A stretch of 64,000 nucleotides of DNA from Lycium barbarum (GCF_019175385.1 NC_083339.1:48470074-48534073), one strand, 5' to 3'. Positions 11,177-23,794 are shown, counted from the stretch's first letter. The notes: a model not told the origin generated them from the sequence alone. A program made the numbers and translations.

Positions 11177-13554
11177 AACTTTTTCTCCAAATGATAGCAA
11201 TCTTCCTTTCCAAGTCTGCAGCCTATTCTAGATTTTCTTGATCAGATCATTGTAATCAGCTTTCCTCTTCCTAGAATGTGTGACAGGACAAACCAAATAT
11301 GTAAAAAGAAAGGTGCCTCTTTTAAAACCAGTAATATTCTCCACCTGTTGTATCATCACCTTTGACACTTTACTGTATACATAGAATGAGCTTTTGCTTT
11401 TATTGATAAGTTGGCCTGATACCTGCTCATATTCATGTAATACCTCCATAATTAGCTCCAAAGACCTAGCATCAGCAGATGAAAAAATTATTGTCATCTG
11501 CATATGCTAGATGATTCAGACTTGCACTCCATTTGGGCATTCCATAACTTCTAAAATCATTGTTCTCAAATAAAGAGTTCAATGCTCTAGATAAAACTTC
11601 AGCAGATAAGATGAACAAAGCAGGAGAGAGTGGATCTCCTTGTTTTACACCCCTGGTGGAGTGGAAAAAACTAGAAGCTTGACCATTAAGGAGTATGGAA
11701 TACCAGTTATTTGGTATCAACCTCCAAACCATATCTATGAAAATTTGTGCAAATCCCATCTTCCTTAAAACTCTGATCAAGTAACTCCATGATACTCTAT
11801 CATATGCTTTGGCCATGTCAATCTTAAGCACAACATTAGCTGGTTTTCCTCTTAGTCTAATGTCAGTCACAACTTCTTGAGTTAGAAGGACATTTTCAAT
11901 GATACATCTGCCTTTAACAAAGCCATACTGGTTAGGAGATATCAGAGAAGGTAGAATGCCTTCCAGCTGATCCTGAACCACTCTAGAAATAACCTTGTTG
12001 ATGAAGTTGCTGAGACGGATTGGTCTCATATCAGCAAAAGTCTCAATGTTATTCTTCTTTGGTAATAGTACCAGGTTGGTATGTGTGATTGACTTAGGAA
12101 GAGTCTGCCCATCAAAGAAAGCTTTCACAAGATTGTATACATCAGCACCAATAATGTCCCAACACACCAGATAAAATATTCCAATCATACCATCTGGACC
12201 ACCACTATCTGCAGATAATTCAAACACAGCCTTCTTCACCTCCTTCAATGTTGGAATGCTTACTTACTGATTGTTGGTATCCTGATCAACCATACTAGGA
12301 ACATGTTGTAGCAAATCAAAGTCTAATGGATAAACCTCTTAAGAGAACTGCTGTTGATAAAATCTACAAGCTTCTTCTGCCAAAGGTGAATCCCCTTCTA
12401 TCCATATTCCTTACTGATTCTAAATTCTTTTAATCTGCAATCTCATTCTCCTACCATTCACAATAATGTGAAAATACCTTGTATTCCTATCTCTTTCAGC
12501 AAAACTAGTCATATGTGACTTTTGTCTCCAAAATTCTTCCTCATAGTGAACATACTTTTTCAATTCTACTTGTGCTTGCTATACCACCATTCTGTTCATA
12601 GGAGAAGGATCCTCTTCAAAAAATTGTTCTGTAATTCTCACCACCTCTTCCTTTACTGTGAGTTGCTTGAAAATATCACCAAAAGTTGCCTTACTCCATG
12701 CAGATAATGCAGATTTCAGATTCTTCAACTTTAACTTAAATCTGATAAGCTCATCTCCCTCAAAATCTGTGATCCATGTCTGATTAACCACCTCTAAGAA
12801 TGATTCATGTTCTTTCCAGAATTTTAGAAATCTGAAAGGCTTCCTTATGTGATGTGAAATTTCACCACAAGTAAGCAATAAAGGGGCATGGTCTGAACCA
12901 GTTCTAGATAGATGTTCCACTTCCATATGTCCAAACCAATCTTGTAATTTGGAGTTTGCAATCATTCTATCCAATCTCTTGAAAATACAGTCACTACCTG
13001 CCCTCCCATTCCACCAAGTAAACAGACTCCCCTTATAATTTATATCAAACAGCTCACATGAATTAATACAAAATACAAAATCTTCATATTCATCTGGAAA
13101 TACAGGTAAACCACCAATCTTCTCATCTTCATTCATAATGACATTAAAGTCACCCCCTACCAACCAAGGCAATTCTATTTGATCAGCCAAACTATACAGA
13201 CTGTCCCATAAACTGATTCTTTCCAGATGATCACACTTTGCATAGACCATTGTTACCATAAGTGACTTATTCCACTCTTGGAACATCAGCTTTACAATTA
13301 TTTGTTGTTCTAGGTCCTGCATAATCTCCACATCCACATTATCATTCACAAAGAACCATATTTTACCATTGCAGTTGTAATGGGCATATCTCATGCCTAA
13401 CCTCCTTCTAAATCCCTGAATATGCCTAAAGTGTTGAAAAGGCTCCATTAAAGCTATAATGGAAAATTTATGATGTCTGTGCAGCATTTGGACTCTGTGA
13501 AAAGCTTGTTATATGTTCACAGACCTGATATTCCAAAAGAGTGTTTTCATCATT
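11177..13554 (-). pseudogene. LINE ORF2: endonuclease and reverse transcriptase
   Basis: Minus-strand ORF2 of a plant L1-type LINE, starting near 13554 (MMKTLFWNIRSVN, then a stop). The AP-like endonuclease at about 13487-12579 shows [12 protein letters not shown] and GSDHAPLLL. The reverse transcriptase at 12248-11472 shows FADMRPIRLSNF, KIDMAKAYDRVSW, GVKQGDPLSPALF and the catalytic YADD box. The thumb (NRLQTWKGRLLSFGEK) is cut at about 11177, so the C-terminal region, 3' UTR and poly(A) are missing. Several stops and frameshifts. When intact, the protein nicks target DNA and copies its own RNA there. Confidence 0.9.
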
Positions 13555-15769
13555 ATTTAAAAATAGGCTTACAACCTATCTTTGGTACTACTCTTATAGG
13601 AATAGTATCTGTGATTACTTGTTTCTTCCCTTTCTTAGTGCCTTTCTGTCTAGATCTTGGTGAGATGCCAACTTCTTTTACCATATTACTAAAAACCTGC
13701 TCCACTGAAGCCTCTTCTTCACTTTCTTTGAATTTGTTTTTTCCCTCATCATGTTCTACCTCAGCTCCCACATTAATATTATGAGAGATAACATCATGCA
13801 GTTCCTTCAAAGGAGATTGTTTTCTTTGGATGACCTGAGGCTGCACATTGTCCATTTCCACTTATGTAACTGCCAACTCCTTTATCACCTCTCTCTCAGG
13901 AGGAAATGAACCAATGCCATTGTTATTAATTGAGATGCTCAAATTTCCCTCATTCATGTTATTATCAGGAGATAAATCAACTTCCTGGACCTGATACAAA
14001 GGTGGAATATTTAATATTTGATATGTTTGACTATCTGCAACCTCTAACTCCCCTTTGGCATTTGCAAACCTGTCAGCACCCTCAGTCTGCATTTCTTCCT
14101 CACATGATTCTAGATGATGTAAATCATTAACATCACCATCGGGAGCCTTTTCTTCAGCCTGAATATGCTCCATACTAAATTTTGAGGCACGTCCATACTT
14201 AGAATGGCATGTAATCACATGCATTACCTTTCATGAGATCCTGATACCTTACAACTCTATCCTCTAAATTTTTTTCAGGATCATCTACCTCAACCGCAAT
14301 GACACCCTCATCAACCATTTCTCCCACTCTTTTATGCCCATCTTTTGTTGTCTGACCTGGTTGTTCAACATTTGGATCCATTTTTCTTTCTATATATTTG
14401 ATGTTATCTTCTCTATCATTGACTGCCACACAGGATTCCAAACTTTGATCATTCTCCTCCATTCCTTTCTTATCAAAAGATTGAGTAGCTTAATCCTTAC
14501 CATTTTCTACCTCCTTGACCAACACATAAGTGTCATCTGCACCCTTATCCTCTACATTATTATTGACTTCTTCTTCTCTGATTTTCTCTAGCACATCAAA
14601 ATTATTATGTGTTGAAAATGCACTTTCAGGTGCAAGAACACTCTTGTTCCCAGCATCAGCAGCAGTCTTAGTTATATTTTTCCTTTTGTTATTGATTCCA
14701 GGATAAGTAACTACCTTCCCACTTGATAGAACTTTAGGCACATATGTCTGGACAAGATATCTCCATCCATGATGTCTCCTCCCTATTCCTAGAGTAGAGG
14801 CTGTAGCCCTATTTGACACATCCTCCTTCTCATGCTCATTCTCCTCTTCCTTTGCATCCTCTTTTGTGTCTGCCACCAATTCAGGACGCAACACATGACA
14901 GTCCTCATTTGCATGACCTTGCAACATGCATTCTGTGCAATACTTTGGTAAATGATCATATTGTATTCTCACTTTTACCACTCTAATCTCCTTAGTCTTC
15001 TCATCTTCAATTTTCATCATAACAAACTTAGGAAGATTAGATAACAAATCTACTTGAACCTTAACCTTGCGCAGTTAGGTCTAGTTTTGTTTATGGTGGC
15101 CATGTCAAGTAATAAGGGTTTCCCAATTGCGGATGCGAAGGTAAACAATGATTCATTGACAAAATACGTGGGAAGCAGATTTTGAAAAGAGATCCAAGCC
15201 ATGGCTATTGATGTTTCTTCCTCAACCTTAAAATTAGAATCATAAATTAATGGCCTCATTTGATACGTAAAACCATCCTTGGATTTTAACCAAAAGGCAC
15301 CCTTCGAAGACTTAGTAATGAAATCCTCCATTAAATAACATCTTATCAATAAGTGTCTATCTCTCAGGAAACCAATATCACACTTTCCCTTCACACCACA
15401 CTGTTGAGGAATAACAGTTCTTAATTCGTCTAACTCCGGCCATCCATAAGAAAACTTACCAACAATGGCATGTTGTAGGTTTTCAATCTGCTCCATTCTA
15501 GATAGTTCAGAAGTTATCCAACTCACCACCGGGATACCATCAACATATGTTACCTCCTTCATTGGTATGGGATCACAGAGGGCATTGGACGTGGGATTTG
15601 TTCCATGCATGAGTGTTTGAGCCTAGTTTGGAGAAACAGAAGTGGACGGGAGAGTTGGTTGAATATCATGGGATAGCGGGTGAGTGAGGGGTGGGTAGTG
15701 TTTAGTGTTGGTTGTTTGTGGAGGCTGACCAACCGCCGATGACGGCTGGCCAGCGGCTAAGGTGGCCAT
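13553..15769 (-). pseudogene. LINE ORF1: DUF4283-like RNA-binding protein
   Basis: ORF1 of the same LINE, minus strand. I choose the ATG at 15769 (MATLAAGQPSSAVG), since the frame runs from there into MHGTNPTSNALCDP across one in-frame TAG at about 15625. The first 200 residues resemble the DUF4283 domain found in plant LINE ORF1 and related proteins (FSYGWPELDELR, GFLRDRHLLIRC, AMAWISFQNLLPTYF). A zinc knuckle of type CTECMLQGHANEDCH follows, then an acidic low-complexity tail. Frameshifts near 15048 and 14470 and a stop at 13862 disable it. It ends against ORF2. Likely nucleic-acid chaperone of the LINE particle. Confidence 0.8.
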
Positions 15770-15870
15770 AGCTAAAGTAGGGTTTAGTAATTAGGGTTGC
15801 ATGGGGACGTAGGAGAGAGAAGAGAGTGTTTCAATAAGAGAAGATTCATACCTTACGTTCATGTTAGTGT
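15770..15870 (-). other. LINE 5' UTR, approximate end
   Basis: Sequence upstream of ORF1 on the minus strand, with AGAG-rich stretches. The outer edge is placed only roughly, where the sequence begins to resemble the SIRE-like relic. No TSD identified. Confidence 0.4.
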
Positions 15871-15879
15871 AGCCCCAGC

Positions 15880-16184
15880 GGCCATGAGTTAATATTGCTA
15901 ACTTTCCCACTTTTGACGTAACTAATTTTGTTTTTTGATGATGCCAAATGGGGGAAGTTATGAAATGTAGCGGTTTTCTGAGTAAGAATGTGCATTTATG
16001 TACCTGGTTCTTTAACACATAATGAAATTGAATGACGAAGAATGAGGTAGACGAATGAGGTCGATGAACCATATTATTGAGAAGAGTTACCAAGTCTTAT
16101 AATTGAAGCTAGCTGGTTCTTAAGAGAAAGCTAGTTCTCAAAGGGAAGATTGTCAACATAGAGCTATTCCTTTGGGGGAAGATG
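15880..16184 (+). mobile_element. SIRE-like copia relic Q, region before the 3' LTR (left part)
   Basis: Contains TTTTTGATGATGCCAAATGGGGGAAG (15935-15959 area), matching a motif at 41318-41340 of element E (TTTTTGATGATGCCGAAAGG). This polypurine-like block lies downstream of the env-like gene in SIRE-type copia elements. Continues after solo LTR D at 26730. No coding capacity left. Confidence 0.6.
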
Positions 16185-16341
16185 TCTCACGCCCTGAACC
16201 ATGGCCTGGGTGTAACACGACACTCGTTGCCTAACTGCATGTAACCGAGCGAACCCATAGGCTGGCTGAATCAACACGTAATATCAAACATGCAATAATA
16301 AGGAATAAACTAACACATGTTTATCTACTAAAAAGTCTAGC

Positions 16342-16382
<41 letters not shown>

Positions 16383-17197
16383 GCAGAAACATAGGTTTAA
16401 GTCTGAACATTTGAATAAATAGTCAACAAGGCTAAAACATAAAAGTCTGTTAATATCTTGTTAATATCTGACTAACTAGACTATGTCTATGAAGTCTCTA
16501 AATATAACTATCTAATTTCTGGGAAGACTAAGGCAGGATAACACCCCGGAGGAACTGGGGGCCACCAATAGCTGATACGAGCAGGTCTTAGCTAGGTGGA
16601 TCGTCAACCCGAATATCGTTGCCTACATCGCGAGATGCATGCCCCCAAGCAATAAAAGGGACGTCAGCACATTTGAATTGTACTGGTATGCAAAGCAACT
16701 GAAAGAAAGAATATAAGTACTGAAACTGAACTAAACAGGAAAACAAAAGTCTGAAGTACTCCCTGTTTTGAACGAAGAATCACCTGTAAAACTGTAAATA
16801 TAACTGTGGCTTAGGGCCCAAAAAATGTGCATAAAAGCTGTGTCCTCAGGCCCAAGCAATACGTATGCATAAACTGTGGCCTAGGGCCCAAAAATACAAA
16901 TATAGATGTTAAACATTAAACAATTTACAAGACTGAGACTGGCTATAGCTGATAGCATGAAAACTGTTTCTGATTATGGAACTTAAACAAATAACTGATT
17001 ATACACTGACTGAGACTCATGTGATGTCAATACACAATTCTATAATGATTACAAGCTGAGTTCATAATATTCAAAATGATCACCATGAACGAATTATCAA
17101 ACTATAACCCTAAAAGATAATAGTGCTACAATTATTCAAGAAACTAGGGCTAAAATGTATTATGAGTCAAATTACTGATAAGCATGTAGAATGAGGC
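16185..17197 (-). mobile_element. Solo LTR D, left part
   Basis: Minus-strand LTR of the same family as LTR L: its inner end CCATGGTTCAGGGCGTGAGA matches CCATGGTTCGGGGCGTGACA of L, with the final CA mutated to GA. The 5-bp duplication agatg is perfect (16180-16184 and 26730-26734). The LTR is interrupted by element C and resumes at 26014-26729. No internal region, so it is a solo LTR. An (AT)n microsatellite lies at 16344-16379. Confidence 0.85.
16344..16379. repeat. (AT)n microsatellite
   Basis: About 18 AT units, uninterrupted, inside solo LTR D. Confidence 0.95.
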
Positions 17198-19433
17198 TGT
17201 AACGACCCTTCCGATCGTTATGGGAATTTAGGACTCCATTGGGAATTCTGAGGCCGCGGGTGGATTCGTAGGGTGTCTTTTGTATGTATGCATGGTTTGT
17301 TTTGTGTTTTGAGGCCTTGGATGAAATGTGGGGTGATAGGGGGAAAACTAGATAAAAAGCCGACCTCACTGCCCAAAATGGACCGCTGCAGCGGCGGGAC
17401 TATTGCTGCTGCGGTACCGCTATAGCAGTGCCTCAACCGCTGCAAGCGACCATCCATTTATTTGGTGGCCTCTATGGCGGACGGTGGACCGCTATGGCGG
17501 TACCACTATAGCGGTGAACCGACCGCCATAGTGGTTAGGCGGGATAGTTGGGGTCGCTATAGCGATCAAGTTATAGCGCGACCACTGCAGCGGCGGAGCG
17601 ACCGCAGCAGCGGTCGACGGGAAGCAGTAGCCGAATTTTTAATGCCATAGTTTTATTTCTCATTCATAATACCCTAACACACTTCCCGACAAACACTTAG
17701 AGAGAATTTTCAAGCTAGGGCAAGACAACTTTGTGAAGTAAGTTCCATTGCTTTTCATTCTATCATTCCTTTCCCCTTAATTATTGTAATCATCTCCATT
17801 GGTCTTTAATGGTGAAATTGAAACAGAAACCCTAGAATGTTAATAAACCTTCTAAACTTGATGTGTTATTGTAATTATCGCTTAGTTATCATTTAAATGC
17901 ATTAGTTAGTTGCTCTTGATCATAAATTAAGCAGTTAGAGACAGAAACTAAGTGATTGGAGGCCTAGGGTTCTATAAAAATAGTGTCTTTGCCATAGAAA
18001 ACTATTGTAATAGGAATGTTTGATAGAATGTGGTAGACATTGATGGTTTATGTATATTAGGGGCTTTTGATAGGTTTTCTATCACCTAAAAAATCATCCA
18101 CCCTTAGAATGGGGAGAGGGAAGGGTATTTCTTGCCTTGGTATTTGCAAATTGAGCAATGTGACTCATTGAGTCTTCTATTTCTAGACCGTGAACGTATT
18201 GAGGCTTTGAGAAAAGGAAAGGCTGTGGCAGAGTGACAGGCATTGTTCCAGCTCTACTTTGAGGTAGGTTACGGTTTACTTGAGTTAGACTTTGGTTAGT
18301 TGAATGTATGTTTGTGATTTCATTAGGAGAAAGCATGTCTAGTATTCATTACATGATATTGTGTGGTTAAGCTCCTATGTGCTTGTGATTGAATGCTGTG
18401 TAGACTTGGTGCCATTATTCCTGAGTGATTTAATCTGAAGTGGATGTATTGTGATAGGAAGTTAATATAATCTTCTCGAGGATATTGTGACATGAAATGA
18501 TAAGGTGAATATGGATATTGAGAAGGTAAGAAATACTGTTCTTTAAAAGGTATGACAAGGCACACATGTGGCATAGATTATGGGCTTGTGGTCCGAGGAT
18601 AGTTCCGAAAATGTGAGGTTTATAGTTATATTCCGTGTCCGAGGTTCGTTCCGGAGCGGAGGTTGTGGTCGGGTCCGAGGAGTGTTCCGGAACGAGTGGT
18701 ACATGGACATCGTGGGTCCCCTGCAGGTCATGACTACTGAGCTATGAATCAGATAGCATGTGTGTATAGCAAGGGGGGCTATAATGGTAAATTTATCTCC
18801 GTTGAGGTTGATGGGTTTCTGATTCTTGGCCATTTGGTGATTTGTTGTGATTGTCCGTGGTTGACTTGTAGTGATATATTGATATTCGTGTATGATTGAC
18901 TTGCTTGTTTATTTTATTGATTTCATAAGATATGCATGATACTAATCTTAGTTGGCCTATGATGCTTACCGGTACATAGTGTTTGTACTGATACTACCTT
19001 GCTGCATTCTTTGAGTGTAGACTTTGATATAGAGACCGCTACTCGTCTTTACGTCTAGCGTGAAGGATAATTACTGACAGATTTTAGGGTGAGATTCTTC
19101 TCATGCCAGGCCGCCCGAAGATCTTCTACTTATGATGTCTTTTCTTATTCTGGACATTATGGATATTGATTAGGCCGATTTCAGTTTTTAGAAATGTTTT
19201 TGGCTTAGAGACCTGTACGATGACTTTTGGATTTTGGGGATTGTAATAGCTAGAACTTCCGCACTCACTATATTATTTATGGCATGATTTACTTGTTCTT
19301 TTTTTGTTAAATAAGTAATAATTGTTTTGCCTGATTTATTTAAAAACCGTATTGAATGGATTAGGTGGTATGTATATTGGTTAGCCCGTTAGGATTTACA
19401 TGGGTGCCGGTCATAACAGGTTGGGTCGTGAAA
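17198..19433 (+). mobile_element. 5' LTR of element C
   Basis: 2,236 bp, from TGTAACGACCC to GGGTCGTGAAA (terminal CA mutated; the 3' LTR keeps ACA). Palindrome array 17384-17625, donor-like GAAGTAAGT at 17738, acceptor-like TTTGAGTGTAG ending at 19020. Confidence 0.92.
17384..17625 (+). repeat. GCGGT/ACCGC palindrome array, 5' LTR of C
   Basis: A dense set of inverted half-sites such as CGCTATAGCG, GCGGTACC, GACCGCTATGGCGG and CCGCTGCAGCGG-like units. TCGCTATAGCGA at 17554-17565 is perfect. High local GC against AT-rich surroundings. Confidence 0.88.
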
Positions 19434-19437
19434 AAGT

Positions 19438-19449
19438 TGGTATCAGAGC
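19438..19449 (+). other. Primer binding site of element C
   Basis: TGGTATCAGAGC, initiator tRNA-Met type, four bases after the LTR. Confidence 0.93.
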
Positions 19450-19646
19450 TTTAGATTCGTAGATCTCATCGTACCCGAACATGTCTAGCAGAGTCTTGTA
19501 GATCGGTACGGAGACGTCTGTACTTATCTTCGAGATGCTGCCGGACACTAGGAAAACTCCCTTTTCTTTCTTCTTTCGTGCTACTTGATTCTAATTGGTA
19601 TCTGTTGATTCCAATTTTTATATGACTATTCTTCATTCTCTCGCTG

Positions 19647-20800
19647 ATGGCGAGAACACGCGCTGCAACAGCTAGAGGTAGAGGTGGAGGCATAGGGGCA
19701 GCCCCAGCTGGGGATGGCGTGCTAGTGGTTGACCCCGTGCCTCCAGTGGTCCCTAATGAGACAGCGGGAGTTGCAGCCGCACTAGACCAGCCAGTAGCAG
19801 TACCAGTTCCACTAAGAGCGGCAGCTGCTCAGGGTGTACTAGACGCGATGGCATAAGTGCTGAATCTGTTGCGTGGGTTAGCATAGACCGGAGCTGTACC
19901 AGTGGGACCAGCAGGTAGGGGCGCAAGGGTAGTGACTCCAGTTTCGAGTTTTGAGGCCTTCCCAAGGCCTGTTGCAGGGCCAGTGATGACTGGTGAGGAA
20001 TAGGATCTATTTTGGAGGTTCACAAAAATGAAGCCTCCTGTGTTTTATGGTACTGATTCGAAGGATGCATATGAGTTCATCATCGACTGTCAAGAGCGGC
20101 TCCATAAGATAGGGGCCGTGGATAAGTACGGGGTAGAGTTTGTGACGTTCCAGTTCTTGGGTGATGTCAAGCTTTAGTGGAGGGCTTATGTGGAGTGTAC
20201 GCCAGCTGGGTCTCCTCCATTGACTTGGGTCCAGTTTTACTCTATATTTTTGGATAAGTACGTTCCGCGTACTCTGAGGGACCGAAGGAAGGATAAGTTT
20301 GCTACTATTGATCAGGGGAACTCGTCGGTTGTTGTGTATGAGTCCTATTTCCACTCCCTATCTTGATATGCTATTTAGTTGCTTCCCATTGAGGGGAAAG
20401 GATACGGCGGTTTGTGAAGGGGTTAAACACTGGGCTTCAGTTATCAGCTTTTCAACTTGTAGCCACTAGGGCTTCATTTCAGGAGGTAGTGGAGCATGTC
20501 CGTACTGTGGAGGATATTAGGCAGGAGCCTCAGGCGAAGTATGTAGAGAAGAAGTCCCGTAGGGGTGGGACGTTCAACAACTCTTTCACGAGGGGTCAGA
20601 GTTCACAGGTTTATTCAGGACGTCCAGTTCAGTCCTCTATGCAGGTGTCAGTTGTGTCCCATCAGGGGCAAATTATTAGGCTTCCGGTTAGCATGGAGGC
20701 TATACTGCTTCATCATCATCTGTTCAGCGGCCTACGCTGGACCGTGCTTGCTTCGAGTGTGGTGAGATAGGGTATATTAAGGCCCTAGACTTAGACAGAG
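19647..20800 (+). pseudogene. gag of element C
   Basis: Starts at ATG 19647 (MARTRAATARGRGGG), a basic Arg/Ala/Gly-rich N-terminus. After several stops the gag core is readable: KPPVFYGTDSKDAYEFIID, FQFLGDVKL, WRAYVECTPAGSPPLTWVQF, FLDKYVPRTLRDRRKDKF. A frameshift near 20415 moves to the frame of FQEVVEHVRTVEDIRQEP, and a degraded zinc knuckle (ACFECGEIGYIKA, third and fourth ligands lost) lies near 20750. At least six stops plus the frameshift make it non-functional. Confidence 0.85.
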
Positions 20801-21119
20801 TGGGCAGGGGACTTAGTATCATTCTTCTTGAGCTCCATAAGGACCAGATCGACGGGGTAAGGATCGCGCATCGGCAGGGCGGGGCTGCCACACCTCGGGT
20901 AGGGGTGGTGCCCAGCCTAAACAAGGCTGTTCCCAGGAAGGTAGAGGCGGACAGCAGCCCGACAAGGGCAGGGCTCAGATTGGTAACGGTAATCGTGGTA
21001 GTACACAGGCGACAAGGGGGTGCGGCCATTTGTACTCCTTCCCAAGTAGACCCGAGGCTGAGACCTCCGATGCAGTTATCACATGTACTATCTCCGTTTA
21101 TGACCGTATGGCTTCTGTT

Positions 21120-22210
21120 TGTTTGATTCAGGTTCTACCTTTTCCTATGTATCTACCTATTTTGCTGTGGGTCTGGATATGATGTGTGATACTCTTGATA
21201 CCCCTATTTTCGTGTCTACTCCTGTTGGGGATTCTGTGGTAATGGATAGCGTCTGCGTATGCAATTTCTTTTATGACGTATAGTACTTGGGCAGATTTGA
21301 TGATTTTAGACATGGTAGATTTCGATGTTATTTTGGGTATGAGTTGGTTGTCCCGGCATTATGATATACTTGATTGACATTCTAAGACTGTTAGACTAGC
21401 CATGCCCGGGGCATCTAGACTTGAGTGGAAGGGTAACCTTAGTCCTCTCCCTAAGAAAGTAATATCCTTGTTCGTGCTAGGAAGCTAGTAGAGAAGGGTT
21501 GTTTAGCTTATCTGGCACATATCTGTGATACCAGTGCATATACCCTATCCCTTGATTCAGTTCCAGTGGTATGCGAGTTTGCGGATGTGTTCCCTGCGAA
21601 CTTTCCTGGTATGCCATAGGATCGTGATATTGACTTCAGGATTGACTTAGACCCAGCGACTCATCCTATCTCTATTCCACCTTATAGGATAGCACCAGTA
21701 GAACTCAGAGAACTGAAAGACAGTTGCAAGATCTTCTGGGTAAGGATTTTATTCGCCCGAGTGCCTCTCCGTAGGGTGCTCCTGTGTTGTTTATTAAGAA
21801 GAAGGATGGGTCTATGCGTATGTGTATTGGTTACCGACAGCTGAATAAGGTAACTGTCTGAAACAAGTATCCCATCAGCCGTATTGGTGACTCTTTAATC
21901 AGTTACAGAGAGCTTCGGTGTTCTCGAAAATTGACCTAAGGTCAGGGTACCATCAGTTGAAGATTCGGGCGGAGGATGTTCCTAAAATTTCTTTTCGGAC
22001 CAGGTATGGACACTATGAGTTCTTAGTTATGTATTTTGGGCTTACAAATGCCCTAGCTGCTTTCATGATTTGATGAACAGTGTGTTCAAGCCCTAGTTAG
22101 ACTCATTCGTTATAGTGTTCATTGATGATATCTTGGTGTACTCTAGGAGTAAGGAAGAGCATTAGAAACATTTGAGAATTGCTCTTGGAGTATTGCGGGA
22201 GAAGGAATTG
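21120..22210 (+). pseudogene. Protease and reverse transcriptase of element C
   Basis: Protease near 21126-21560 in broken frames (DSGSTFSYVSTYFAVGLDM, MVDFDVILGMSWLS). Reverse transcriptase at about 21640-22200: [18 protein letters not shown], then after a frameshift GAPVLFIKKKDGSMRMCIGYRQ and, at about 22119, FIDDILVYS. The catalytic Asp pair survives in a strongly decayed frame. At 22211 the sequence turns into a palindrome, and the connection and RNase H domains that should follow are missing. Confidence 0.82.
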
Positions 22211-22245
22211 TATCCAGTCTCATAATAGTATTATGAGACTGGATA
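22211..22245. repeat. Perfect 35-bp palindrome at a deletion junction
   Basis: Left arm TATCCAGTCTCATAATA (22211-22227), one G, right arm TATTATGAGACTGGATA (22229-22245). The arms are exact inverse complements. It sits where RNase H should begin in element C. Confidence 0.97.
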
Positions 22246-23260
22246 TCTCTAACACAGGCAAGGTGTTGGCTTGTGTTGAGGCTCAGTCATCATTTTTAGA
22301 GCAGAATAAGGCTAAGCAGTTCGAAGATACTAAGCTATGTAAAATATGAGATAAGGTGTTGCGTGGTGAGGCCAAGGAGGCCATGATTGATGAGGAGGCC
22401 ATGCTGCGAATCAAAGAGCGAGTGTGTGTTCCATGTGTGGGAGACTTAATTAAGACCATTTTGACAGAGGCTCATAGTTCGAGGTATTCTATCCACCCTT
22501 GTGTCACTAAGATGTATCGTGATTTGAGGAAAAATTACTGGTGGACTAGGTTGAAGCAGGATATTGTAGAGTTCGTTGCGCAGTGCCTAAATTGCCAACA
22601 GGTGAAGTATGAACATCAAAAACTTGGGGGTACATTGCAGAGAATGCCCATTCCTGAATGGAAATGGGAAAGAATAGACATGAATTTCGTAGTGGGTCTT
22701 CTAAAGACACTACGGAAGTTTGACTCTATCTGGGTTATTATTGATAGGTTGACTAAGTCTGCCCACTTTATTCCAGTGAAGATAACTTATGATGCAGAGA
22801 AGTTTGCTAAAGTTTACATTCGGGAGGTACTTAGACTCTATGGGGTTCCTATATCCATCTTGTCCGACAGAGGCACCACGTTCACATCCAGGTTTTGGGA
22901 GTGTTTTCATGAGGAGTTTGGTACGAGGTTAGATCTTAGCACAACCTTCCATCCTTAGACTGACGGGTAGTCTGAGCGGACTATTCAGAAACTGGAGGAT
23001 ATGCTTCGTGCGTGTGTGATAGATTTCGGTGAGCATTGGGTCTGTTCTTGCCCTTAGCCAAATTTTCTTACAATAATAGCTATCACTCTAGTATTGATAT
23101 GGCTCTGTTTGAGGCATTCTATGGGAGGAGGTGTAGGTCTCCTATTGGGTGGTTCAATGCATTTGAGGTAAGGCCTTGGGGCACTGATCTTCTGAGAGAG
23201 TCCCTAGAGAAGGTGAAGGTGATTCAAGCCTAGCTGTTGGCAACGCAGAATAGGCAGAAA
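22246..23260 (+). pseudogene. Integrase of element C
   Basis: After a short pre-integrase linker, the zinc-binding domain (HSSRYSIHPCVTKMYRDL ... CLNCQQVK) and the catalytic core follow. The first catalytic Asp of the DDE triad is replaced (MNFVVGLL where the family has MDF). The second is kept (ILSDRGTTFTSRFWE) and the Glu region reads SERTIQKLEDML after two in-frame stops. The longest open segment is 22356-22958. The C-terminal part (FAYNNSYHSSIDMA-like, LYGRRCRSPIGW-like) is in a third frame at 23036-23233. Inserts cDNA when intact; here dead. Confidence 0.9.
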
Positions 23261-23311
23261 GAGTATGCGGACCGCAAGGTCTGAGATCTTGAGTTTGAGG
23301 AAGGGGAGCAA

Positions 23312-23794
23312 GTGCTATTAAAGGTCTTACCCATGAAGGGTGTGATGAGGTTTGGAAAGAAGGGCAAGCTTGGCCCGAGGTTTATTGGTCCGTTCGAGAT
23401 TCTTAAACGCGTGGGAGAGGTGGCTTACAAGTTGGCTTTGCCTTTGGGTTTATCAGGCGTTCATCTGGTGTTCCATGTGTCGATGTTGAAGAGGTACCAC
23501 GGTGATGGTTCCTATATCATCCGTTGGGATTCTATTTTGTTAGATGAAAATCTATCGTACGAGGAAGAGCCCATTCCTATCTTAGACAGAGATGTTTGTA
23601 AGTTGAAGTCCAAGGAAATAGCTTCTGTGAAAGTTCAATGGAAGAATCGACCAGTGGAAGAAGCTACTTGGGAGATAGAGTCAGAAATGCGTAGCAAATA
23701 CCCTCAGCTTTTCGCAGAGTCAAGTAACTTCTCCCTAGATTCTCATCCTTGTCCTTTCGGGGATGAAAGGTGTCTTAATTGGTATCTGGTGTAA
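23312..23794 (+). pseudogene. Integrase C-terminus with chromodomain-like end (element C)
   Basis: A 160-residue open segment without its upstream partner. It begins with the GPFEILKRVGEVAYKLALP module and HLVFHVSMLKRY, then SYEEEPIPILDRDVCKLKSK and ASVKVQWKNRPVEEATWE. The last two match the chromodomain-like tail of plant chromoviruses, which guides integration to particular chromatin. It runs to the edge of the 3' LTR, so the stop lies just inside the LTR. Confidence 0.85.
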
